Shown here piece by piece: positions 8,815 to 16,670 of a stretch of 33,774 nucleotides of DNA. The stretch is from Lentisphaeria bacterium. Its GTDB lineage: Bacteria; Verrucomicrobiota; Lentisphaeria; JABSQK01; CAJWLW01. Position 1 is the stretch's first letter. Each line of letters begins with the position of its first letter. The DNA lies in contig JASLZG010000008.1 of NCBI GenBank assembly GCA_030754995.1, positions 1 to 33,774 of the forward strand. Direction: 5' to 3'. The notes under the pieces are model-generated. The model saw only the letters and a program-made list of their open reading frames with translations. It was not told where the DNA came from and made no database searches. A program made the translations under genes and the position numbers.

Positions 8815-11649
8815 ATGAATCGAGCCGCAGCAAATCATTGGTCACGGACACTCGCCGTGTGCGCCGGTGCCATCGTCGCCCTGGTCGGAGCCCTGGTCAT
8901 TGTCGGCTGGTACGTGGGCAATCATTTCCTGATCCAGGTGCAGCCCGGTTCCCCCCCGATGCAGTTTAACACGGCGCTGGCCCTGATTCTCGCCGGTGTG
9001 GGCATTCTCAATGCCGTCACGTGGGAGGTGCGGCCGGTCTCGCTGGGCACCGGTCTCCTTTGTACGGCACTTGGCGGCCTGACGATGGCGCAATACGCCG
9101 GCGGCGGCGATTTTGGCATCGACGAATTTTTCTTTGCCCACGACGTACTCGATCGCACCGGCCCCGCTGGCCGCATGGGGCCGAACACCGCGCTGTGCTG
9201 CATCCTTGCCGGCTTGGCGCTGTTGCTCACCTGCCTGCCGCGGACTTCGCAGCGAAAGATCAGCACCATCGGCCTGCTCGGGACCTTGCAGATCGCCATT
9301 TCCGGTGTCGGCTTGTTCGGCTATGTCTCCAACCCCGGGTCAGCCTACGGCTATGGCGACGCCAACCGCATGGGGGTCCACACCGCCATCGGTTTTATCG
9401 GTGTCGGGATCGGCACGCTGGCCTATGCCTGGAGCGTTACCGTTTCACGTGCCTGGGAGGTGCCTCGCTGGTTCTCGGCGCTGGCCGGCGTCTGCAGCCT
9501 CACCGTGACACTTTGTCTGTGGCTTTCCCTGGCGGCGCAGGAGAAACAACAGATCGACCGCCTGATCACGACCACGGCCAGGCAACTCGGTGACGAACTG
9601 TCGCTGGAACTGCGGTCGCTGGTGCTGCCGATGCGGCGCAACGCCTGGCAGTGGCAGGACGAGAGCGGCATCGATCGCAACGGCTGGGGGGCGAACTTGC
9701 GCGGCCAGCTCAAGGAGCTGCACGCCTACGTCGCCGGCGGCCGTGTCGACGAGGATATGCAGACGCGCTGGTCGGCCGCGTTCAACACCGACAACGTCCG
9801 CCTGCCCGACGACCTCGCCGCATACCCCGTTGCCCGCTCGGCACTCGGCGCGGCACAGCGCCACAGGGATGTGACGCTGTCCGGACGCCTGCAACTGCCC
9901 GGCCTGGAAAGCGGTGTCATGGTCATCGCGCCAACCTCATCCAACGATACACCCAACGGTTTCGTTGTCGGCCTGCTCGACATGAGCCCCTTTGCCAAAA
10001 TCCTCGATCAAGCCGATGAAGGGTTCGAATACTCTGTCTTCGACGCAAAAAACGGGCTGCTCTACAGCCGTGGCCGGACGTTGCCGCACCTCGACGCAAA
10101 ATGGGGCCGCAACGTTCAATTGACGCTGCTCGGCACCACCTTCCATATCCACGTGGCGCCGGCACAGTCGACCCTGCTCGCCGAACAGTCCCTGGTCACC
10201 GCATGGATATTGCTGGCAGGCATCGTCGTCAGCCTCCTGCTGACGATGACCATCCACTTTGCCCAGACGTCCATTGACCAGACCGAAGCGCTGACCGCCA
10301 GCAACGACAAGCTGACGCTGGAAATCAACGTCCGTCGGTCAGCCGAGCACCAGCTGCAGGAGGCGCACCGCGACCTGCAGATGCGCGGGCTGCAGCTGAT
10401 CAGCATGACCGAGACCGCCAAAGCCGTCAACAGCGCCGACTCGCTCGAGGACGCCGTCCACATCACCTCCATGCATACCCGGTCGATTATCGGCACCCAC
10501 CTGGCGTTTGTCTGCTGCCGAGAGGGCGACGACTGGGGCCATGCGATGCGCTCGCTCAATCTCTCCGAGAAATATGACGCCGCCACTTCCTACGACATGA
10601 TCCCGCATGCCCAGGGCCTCTACTCCCATACCTGCGAGCAAAACCAGCCGGTGCGGCTGTCGGCCGCCGAGCTCGGCGCGCATCCGCGCTGGCACGGTTG
10701 TGACGCCACCGCTGACCTGCCAAAAATGCGCGGCTGGCTGGCCGCACCACTGATCGCTCACGACGGGGGCAACCTCGGGTTCATTCAGGTTTCCGACAAG
10801 TACCAGGGTGAATTCACCGAGGAAGACGAGATCGTCCTCATGCAGTTGGCGCAACTCGCGTCCACCGCGATCGAAATGCAGATCGCCAGGCGCAACCTCG
10901 AACTTCAAGCGGAGGAGCTGACCCGCTCGAACACCGAGCTCGAGCAATTCGCCAACGTCGCGTCGCACGACCTGCAGGAACCCCTGCGCAAGATCATCGG
11001 ATTCACCGACCGCCTCGAGGAGAAATACAAGGACCAGTTCGACCAAAAGGCCAATCGATACCTTCACTACATCAACGACGGCGCCGGCCGCATGCAGCAG
11101 CTCATCAAGGATCTGCTCGCCTTGTCGCGCGTCGGACGCCTTGGCCGGAAATTCGAACTCACCGACTGCAGGGATGTCGTCGCCCAGGCGGTCGACAACC
11201 TGGAGGCCGCTATCGCCGAACACGACGGCAAAGTCATTTTTGATGAACTGCCGGTCGTCATGGGCGACGCCACCCAGCTCACCCAGTTGTTTCAGAATCT
11301 CATCGGCAACGCGATCAAATTCCACGGTGACGAACCGCCCGTCGTCAACGTCACCGCCGAGGACATCGGCACTGAATGGCAGATCAAGATTCGCGACAAC
11401 GGCATCGGAATCGACCCGAAGTATGCCGATCGCATTTTCGTCATCTTCCAGCGGCTCCACACGCGCACCGACTATCCCGGAACGGGTATCGGCCTGGCGA
11501 TCTGCAAGAAAATCGTCGAGCGCCACAGCGGCCGAATTCGAGTCGAGGCGGGAAGTGAAGGTGGCAGCGTCTTTTGTTTCACCCTGCCGAAAATGGATTT
11601 GCCGGACGAGGCCAGAAAGACACAATTATCGGTTACCGCTGTGCCATGA
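8815..11649 (+). CDS. Membrane-bound sensor histidine kinase (multi-TM N-terminus, periplasmic/sensor region, GAF-like, HisKA, HATPase_c)
   Basis: 944 aa; HisKA FANVASHDLQEPLRKIIGF; N box LIGNAIKFHG; G boxes IKIRDNGIGIDPKYADRIF and GTGIGLAICKKIVERHSGRI. Confidence 0.94.
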   Translation: MNRAAANHWSRTLAVCAGAIVALVGALVIVGWYVGNHFLIQVQPGSPPMQFNTALALILAGVGILNAVTWEVRPVSLGTGLLCTALGGLTMAQYAGGGDFGIDEFFFAHDVLDRTGPAGRMGPNTALCCILAGLALLLTCLPRTSQRKISTIGLLGTLQIAISGVGLFGYVSNPGSAYGYGDANRMGVHTAIGFIGVGIGTLAYAWSVTVSRAWEVPRWFSALAGVCSLTVTLCLWLSLAAQEKQQIDRLITTTARQLGDELSLELRSLVLPMRRNAWQWQDESGIDRNGWGANLRGQLKELHAYVAGGRVDEDMQTRWSAAFNTDNVRLPDDLAAYPVARSALGAAQRHRDVTLSGRLQLPGLESGVMVIAPTSSNDTPNGFVVGLLDMSPFAKILDQADEGFEYSVFDAKNGLLYSRGRTLPHLDAKWGRNVQLTLLGTTFHIHVAPAQSTLLAEQSLVTAWILLAGIVVSLLLTMTIHFAQTSIDQTEALTASNDKLTLEINVRRSAEHQLQEAHRDLQMRGLQLISMTETAKAVNSADSLEDAVHITSMHTRSIIGTHLAFVCCREGDDWGHAMRSLNLSEKYDAATSYDMIPHAQGLYSHTCEQNQPVRLSAAELGAHPRWHGCDATADLPKMRGWLAAPLIAHDGGNLGFIQVSDKYQGEFTEEDEIVLMQLAQLASTAIEMQIARRNLELQAEELTRSNTELEQFANVASHDLQEPLRKIIGFTDRLEEKYKDQFDQKANRYLHYINDGAGRMQQLIKDLLALSRVGRLGRKFELTDCRDVVAQAVDNLEAAIAEHDGKVIFDELPVVMGDATQLTQLFQNLIGNAIKFHGDEPPVVNVTAEDIGTEWQIKIRDNGIGIDPKYADRIFVIFQRLHTRTDYPGTGIGLAICKKIVERHSGRIRVEAGSEGGSVFCFTLPKMDLPDEARKTQLSVTAVP

Positions 11650-12605
11650 CTGCTGAAACAGCATACGACGCCGTCGTCCTGGTTTCCTTCGGCGGCCCGG
11701 AGAAGCGGGCCGACGTCCTGCCCTTCCTGGATAACGTGCTGCGGGGACGGCGTGTCCCCGAGGCACGCAGACTGGAAGTCGCCGAGTACTATTACCAGTT
11801 CAACGGTGTCAGCCCGATCAATCAGCGCAATCGCGAGATTATTGCGGCGCTGAGCCAACTCCTCGCCGACCGGGAGATTCGTTTGCCGATCTACTTCGGC
11901 AATCGCAACTGGCATCCGCTGCTGGCAGAGACGTTCGCCGGCATGCGTGACGACGGCGTCAAACGGGCCATGGCCGTAGTGACCTCTGCGTTTGGCTCTT
12001 ATTCAGGTTGCCGGCAGTATCGGGAGGACATCGACGACGCCTGTGCGGCCGTCGACGGTGCTCCCGCAGTCGACAAGCTGCCGCTTTTCTGGGATAGTGA
12101 CGGCTTCATCACTGCTGCTGCCGATCGTCTGCGGGAGGCGCTCGACGCAGTTGCTACGAACGACGTCCGGGTTGCATTCACGGCACACAGCATTCCACTC
12201 GAGATGGCGGCCGTATCGCCCTACGAGGCGCAGCTGAACGCGGCCTGCGAAGCCGTCGCCAGCCGTTGCGAACAACCTCCCTGGGACCTGGTTTACCAGA
12301 GTCGCAGCGGCCCGGCGTCGCAGCCCTGGCTCAAGCCCGACATCTGCGGTCATCTCGAGGCGATAGCTGGCAATTGCCGCACCGTGATCATCCACCCGAT
12401 CGGTTTCCTGTCCGATCATCTCGAGGTGCTTTATGATCTCGACACCAAGGCGCGCGCGGTCTGCGACCGGCTGAATCTGAACATGATCCGCGCCGGCACT
12501 GTCGGCGACCACCCGGCGCTGATCGGGGCCCTGGCCGATCTCGTCCAGAACCACCTCGATCCCGCCGTCCAAATCCCTTCCTGCCCGGTCGGCTGTTGCC
12601 GGTGA
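11646..12605 (+). CDS. hemH/cpfC: Ferrochelatase, probably coproporphyrin III ferrochelatase type
   Basis: ATG 11646 overlaps the preceding stop (ATGA). Motifs VVLVSFGGPE, VLPFLDNVLRGR, YYYQFNGVSPINQRNR, VTSAFGSYSGCRQYRED, FTAHSIPLEM, YQSRSGPASQPWLKPDI, IHPIGFLSDHLEVLYDLD. Confidence 0.93.
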   Translation: MTAETAYDAVVLVSFGGPEKRADVLPFLDNVLRGRRVPEARRLEVAEYYYQFNGVSPINQRNREIIAALSQLLADREIRLPIYFGNRNWHPLLAETFAGMRDDGVKRAMAVVTSAFGSYSGCRQYREDIDDACAAVDGAPAVDKLPLFWDSDGFITAAADRLREALDAVATNDVRVAFTAHSIPLEMAAVSPYEAQLNAACEAVASRCEQPPWDLVYQSRSGPASQPWLKPDICGHLEAIAGNCRTVIIHPIGFLSDHLEVLYDLDTKARAVCDRLNLNMIRAGTVGDHPALIGALADLVQNHLDPAVQIPSCPVGCCR

Positions 12606-12714
12606 TCAACGCCGTCCGGTCAAGGCGGACACCCCTTTATTTGCGGATCAGGTCAACGAACCAGGTACTTCGATTGCCGAACTGAACGCCCTGCACACAA
12701 CGGCAAGATGATAT

Positions 12715-13743
12715 TTATGCCTGTTCGCTGAGGCGGCGCTCAAGGGCTTCAAGCCGCTTGAGGAGGTCGGGGAGCCGCTTGATGAGGGCGAGCTGACGCA
12801 GATACTCCATGCGGGGAGTGGCGGGGTCACCGATAACCTTGCCACCAGGCTCGACGTCCTCCCACACGGAGGCGGCGCCCATGACCACGGCATGGTCGCC
12901 GATGTTGACGTGGCCGACGACCCCGGCCTGGCCGGCCAGAATGGCGTCGTCGCCGACTACCACGCTGCCCGCCAGGCCGACCTGGGCAACGATGAAACAA
13001 CGCTCGCCGATGACGACGTTGTGGGCAATCTGCACCAGGTTGTCGATCTTGGTGCCGGCCTTGATCCAGGTGCGGCCAAACCGGGCACGGTCAACACTGA
13101 CGTTCGAGCCGATCTCGACGTCGTCGTCGATCTGGACAATGCCGACCTGGGGGATCTTCTGGTGCACGGTGCCAGGGATGAATCCGTAACCGTCGCTGCC
13201 AATCACCGTGCCGCTGTGGATGATGACCCGGTCGCCAACGACGCAACGCTCGAGCACCACGACATTGGGGTGCAGCCGGCAGGCGGCACCAATATTGACC
13301 TGCCAACCAACATAACAACCAGCACCAATGACGGCGCCGGCGCCGATAACAACGCCAGCTTCGACAACCGCGTTGGGGCCGATATGCACATCGTCGGGCA
13401 CCACTACATCGGGATCAACGACGGCGCCGCGATGAATACCGGGAGACGGTAAAAAGGCGGGGGGTGCGAACTCCGCAACGACCGTGCTGAAAGCCGCCGA
13501 GGCGTTTTCGACAACGACCCAACAACGGTTCCGGGGTGGCAGCTCATTGAAGTCGGACTCGACAATGACAACGCCGGCCTTCGACGGCAGGACCTGCGGC
13601 GTGTACTGGGAGTTGCCCAGAAACGACAGGTGATGGGACTCAGCCTCGGCAAGCGACGCGACGCCGGAAATGCGACACGATCCGTCACCGGCAATGGTAC
13701 CGTTGACGAGGGCTGCAACCTGGGTGGCGGAAAACTCTTTCAT
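12715..13743 (-). CDS. lpxD: UDP-3-O-(3-hydroxyacyl)glucosamine N-acyltransferase
   Basis: 342 aa; N-terminal LpxD domain then hexapeptide left-handed beta-helix repeats, SDGYGFIPGTVHQKIPQVGIVQIDDDVEIGSNVSVDRARFGRTWIKAGTKIDNLVQIAHNVVIG. Confidence 0.96.
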   Translation of the reverse strand: MKEFSATQVAALVNGTIAGDGSCRISGVASLAEAESHHLSFLGNSQYTPQVLPSKAGVVIVESDFNELPPRNRCWVVVENASAAFSTVVAEFAPPAFLPSPGIHRGAVVDPDVVVPDDVHIGPNAVVEAGVVIGAGAVIGAGCYVGWQVNIGAACRLHPNVVVLERCVVGDRVIIHSGTVIGSDGYGFIPGTVHQKIPQVGIVQIDDDVEIGSNVSVDRARFGRTWIKAGTKIDNLVQIAHNVVIGERCFIVAQVGLAGSVVVGDDAILAGQAGVVGHVNIGDHAVVMGAASVWEDVEPGGKVIGDPATPRMEYLRQLALIKRLPDLLKRLEALERRLSEQA

Positions 13744-13771
13744 CCGAATGTGCCGTCAACAAACAACCGGA

Positions 13772-14404
13772 TTATTCTTCGGGTGCAGGGTCAACGGGTT
13801 CCACTTCGTCTTCGATTTCGGCGCGCAGCTCCCGCAGCTCGTCTTCGTGGCCCCGATTGAGCTCGGCGACAAGGCTGTCAGTGATAAGCTTGCTCTCGTC
13901 GTAATAGACGAACGGCGGGATGCCGTTGAGGGTCTTGCCGGAGATGTCAAAGACGACGTCGTAGCTTTCCTTCTTGGCAACGTTCTTGACGAGCAGTGCG
14001 ATCTCCTCAATGATGCTGTTGCGACGTTTTTCGTACTGCTTGCTGAGTTCTTCCTTGCGGTGCCGTTCGTAGTCCTGCAGCTGTCGTTTCTTGGATTCGT
14101 AGTCGCGAAGTGTCAACTGTGCCTCCTGGCGTTTCCCTTCGCGAACCTCCTCGGCGAGGACGATATTCTGCGACGCTTCGAGCAGGTCCTCGAACCGGTC
14201 CTTGAGTCCGTCGATCTGCGCTGCCAGCGTTTTGGCGTACTCCCGGTAGGTGTCGGTCTGTTCGCGCAGGTATTTGTCGGCGCGGGCTGTCTTGTAGTAT
14301 TCCTGGAACACCTTTTCCATGTCGACATAGGCGGGGTTGAAGGCTGACGCGGCAAAGGTGGTGGGCAGCATTGCAGCGATGGCTAAGATAAGGAATCTTT
14401 GCAT
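13772..14404 (-). CDS. skp: Skp/OmpH family periplasmic chaperone
   Basis: 210 aa; signal peptide MQRFLILAIAAMLPTTFAASA, then YVDMEKVFQEYYKT and a long charged coiled coil ending DVVFDISGKTLNGIPPFVYYDES; directly upstream of lpxD. Confidence 0.9.
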   Translation of the reverse strand: MQRFLILAIAAMLPTTFAASAFNPAYVDMEKVFQEYYKTARADKYLREQTDTYREYAKTLAAQIDGLKDRFEDLLEASQNIVLAEEVREGKRQEAQLTLRDYESKKRQLQDYERHRKEELSKQYEKRRNSIIEEIALLVKNVAKKESYDVVFDISGKTLNGIPPFVYYDESKLITDSLVAELNRGHEDELRELRAEIEDEVEPVDPAPEE

Positions 14405-14946
14405 CTTGGCGAGCTCCGGGCTGGTAGCGGGGTTGTTGGATCGATCGGTCGACTACTCATCTGGCACAGGTCTTGTTTGAGAAACTCAACGACCTCCTTG
14501 AACTTGGGCACATTGCCCTCGTCGGCATCCATGAGGGCTTCGTGCGCCTTGAGAATGGTCTGCTGCTGTTCGATACCATCGTCGGCGACGGTGTTGCATA
14601 GTGCGGTCCAATCTTCGGCCGCGGCCTCGGTGTGGGTGAAGGCGAAGAGCCTCGTGAGCCCCAGGGTATCGAGCAACATCTTGAGGTTGTCGTCGGCATT
14701 GACGATTTCGACACGTAATTCACTGTTGGCGGCACCACGCCGGGCGATCATCGCGAGAATCCCCATGAAAGTGCTGTCCATGCCCTCGCATTCACCGAGA
14801 TTGACGAGCATCCGGCTGACCTTGGCGGCGATCATTTCGAGGCCGAAATCGCGCAGGCTCTGGCTGGCCTGAAGCGTCGCCCGTCCAATGACGCGCACCT
14901 GGGCAATATCGTTTCCGAAGGCAACGAGAATTTTTGCATCTGACAT
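14383..14946 (-). CDS. STAS-domain protein (anti-sigma-factor antagonist-like) with C-terminal extension
   Basis: 187 aa; ARVIGRATLQAS...SRMLVNLGECEGMDSTFMGILAMIAR...NLKMLLDTLGLTRLFAF resembles SpoIIAA-type STAS with the DSTF serine motif. Confidence 0.85.
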   Translation of the reverse strand: MSDAKILVAFGNDIAQVRVIGRATLQASQSLRDFGLEMIAAKVSRMLVNLGECEGMDSTFMGILAMIARRGAANSELRVEIVNADDNLKMLLDTLGLTRLFAFTHTEAAAEDWTALCNTVADDGIEQQQTILKAHEALMDADEGNVPKFKEVVEFLKQDLCQMSSRPIDPTTPLPARSSPRCKDSLS

Positions 14947-14987
14947 GCTGTGTACTAGAACCCCATATGCGGTAAAGAGAAGCTGTT

Positions 14988-15016
14988 ATAATAAACCGTG
15001 TGGCCGGTTTTGCCAG
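14988..15016 (-). promoter_or_regulatory. Putative sigma70-type promoter for STAS-skp-lpxD
   Basis: Minus strand CTGGCA (-35) - 17 nt - TATTAT (-10), about 42 bp upstream of the STAS start. Confidence 0.4.
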
Positions 15017-15064
15017 TGGCTCGGGGCAGTCGACAGGCTGGGTCCACGGGCGGCCGTGAATTCG

Positions 15065-15436
15065 TCAATTCCGGGCGCCGCCGGCGACATCAAAATCGGC
15101 TGCACCGGTGATTTCGATCCGACGCCTGCCGGCAGTCGCAGTGATATGAACTTGGATAGGACTTTCGGGGCAAAGGTTCCCGAGTCGCTCGGCCCATTCG
15201 ATCACGGTGACCGCACCGCCATCGTCGAGGTATTCATCGATGCCGATGCCGATAACGTTCGCCGGCGAGTCGAGCCGGTACAGGTCGATGTGGCAGAATC
15301 TCAGACTTTCGCCCTGGTATTCCTGCACCAGGGCAAAGGTCGGGCTGGTAACCGGTTCGTCGATGCCAAGGCCACGGGCCAGGCCGCGGGCAAAAACGGT
15401 TTTGCCGGCACCCAGGTCACCGTACAGGGCAACCAC
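15065..15436 (-). CDS. tsaE: tRNA threonylcarbamoyladenosine biosynthesis protein TsaE (true 5' end uncertain, extends upstream of 15436)
   Basis: VALYGDLGAGKTVFARGLARGLGI, VTSPTFALVQEY, HIDLYRLD, VTVIEWAERLG. Homologous sequence (TETQGLGQRLAATLRGGD) continues in frame upstream of the GTG at 15436. Confidence 0.92.
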   Translation of the reverse strand: MVALYGDLGAGKTVFARGLARGLGIDEPVTSPTFALVQEYQGESLRFCHIDLYRLDSPANVIGIGIDEYLDDGGAVTVIEWAERLGNLCPESPIQVHITATAGRRRIEITGAADFDVAGGARN

Positions 15437-15583
15437 GTCGCCGCCACGGAGAGTGGCCGCCAGGCGCTGGCCGAGCCCCTGGGTCTCGGTGACAGCAGGT
15501 GCCGCGGCACCGATCGCGATCGCGCCGCAGCAATTGTTGAAGAATTCGATTTCCGCCGCAGGATGAGTCGTGTATAATACGAC

Positions 15584-15868
15584 ATGAACCTGCCGGAATC
15601 ATTCGAAAACGAGAATGTCGTGGTCGACACCGACAGTCAATACACCTACATCGGGCGCCTGGCGGCGCAGCAGGAAGGCGTAATCTGCCTGGAGGAGGCG
15701 GCAATGTACAATGCCGCGGAAGGCCGGGTCACGCTCGATCAGTACCTCGACGAGTGTGCGGCGCACGGCCATGCAGTTTCGCGGCAGCGGGTGTGGGTCC
15801 AGACAAGGCGCATCGTCTCGTTGTCGATGCTCAGCGACATCGTCAAACCGGGACAGGCCTCAGAGTGA
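15584..15868 (+). CDS. Small hypothetical protein (94 aa)
   Basis: ORF MNLPESFENENVVVDTDSQYTYIGRLAAQQEGVICLEEAAMYNAAEGRVTLDQYLDECAAHGHAVSRQRVWVQTRRIVSLSMLSDIVKPGQASE; perfect TATAAT just upstream; fills the gap between divergent and convergent neighbours. Confidence 0.75.
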   Translation: MNLPESFENENVVVDTDSQYTYIGRLAAQQEGVICLEEAAMYNAAEGRVTLDQYLDECAAHGHAVSRQRVWVQTRRIVSLSMLSDIVKPGQASE

Positions 15869-16639
15869 CTCCTTGATGCCGTCGGCTACTGCGCCCGCCT
15901 GCTTCGCCAGGAACCCGACCGGCGACCCGGCGCTCACCAGGTGCATGCCGAGCTCACGGAACCGCCTGGCCGTGGCGACGTCGCCGCTCTGCGCGGCCGC
16001 CAGTTTGCCGCTTTTGCGACAGGCCTCGACGATGGCCGCGGCAGCTTCGAAGACACGCTCGTGCTCGGGCTGCCCGATCAACCCCAGGGCAACACTCATA
16101 TCGTTGGGGCCGAGCAGCAGTGCATCGACGCCGTCGACCGCGGCGAGGTCGTCGACGATCGCCAGGGCCTCCGCGGTTTCGACCTGCAGAATCGTCAGCA
16201 ACGAGTCGTTGCACTCCTGCGCGTACTGCTTGACATCGGCGGGTCGTGAAAAGGACGTGTGCGGCGATGTGGTATGCAGACCGCGGAGACCGAGTGGCGG
16301 GTATTTGGTGCACTCGACAACGAGACGGGCGTCGTCGAGCGTGCGGATCATCGGAATGACAACGCCCTGGGCGCCGGCATCGAGGGTACGGGACATGCCG
16401 GCGGGTTCGGACAGCGGCACACGGACGAGCGGGCACAGGCCGACGCGGGTGGCGCCAACGATCAGGCCGGCAGTGTCAGACACGGTGAAACGACCGTGCT
16501 CCTCGTCAATAATCACGTAGTCAAAACCGGCGTTGCCGAGGATGACCGGAACCCACGGTGAGCGCAGCTCATTGAGAAACGTGCCACAAACGGCTTCACC
16601 CGCGGCAACGTGTTGACGTAACTGCATAGCCAGATTCAT
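15860..16639 (-). CDS. HpcH/HpaI-family aldolase (2-dehydro-3-deoxy acid aldolase-like)
   Basis: GTFLNELRSPWVPVILGNAGFDYVIIDEEHGRF, GAQGVVIPMIRTLDDARLVVE, PLGLRG, LLTILQVETAEALAIVDDLAAVDGVDALLLGPNDMSVALG. Start chosen at MNLAMQL with GGAAG upstream; ORF track extends to 16684. Confidence 0.9.
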   Translation of the reverse strand: MNLAMQLRQHVAAGEAVCGTFLNELRSPWVPVILGNAGFDYVIIDEEHGRFTVSDTAGLIVGATRVGLCPLVRVPLSEPAGMSRTLDAGAQGVVIPMIRTLDDARLVVECTKYPPLGLRGLHTTSPHTSFSRPADVKQYAQECNDSLLTILQVETAEALAIVDDLAAVDGVDALLLGPNDMSVALGLIGQPEHERVFEAAAAIVEACRKSGKLAAAQSGDVATARRFRELGMHLVSAGSPVGFLAKQAGAVADGIKESL

Positions 16640-16670
16640 CGGATTGTCTTCCATGGTGATACGTGTTGAG

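Noticed and set aside
10339-11625. 428-aa minus-strand ORF
   Set aside because: Mirror ORF of the histidine kinase C-terminal half; no domain signal.
12892-13452. Asp/Val/Asn-rich plus-strand ORF resembling a repeat protein
   Set aside because: It is the antisense of the LpxD hexapeptide repeats; periodicity is inherited from lpxD.
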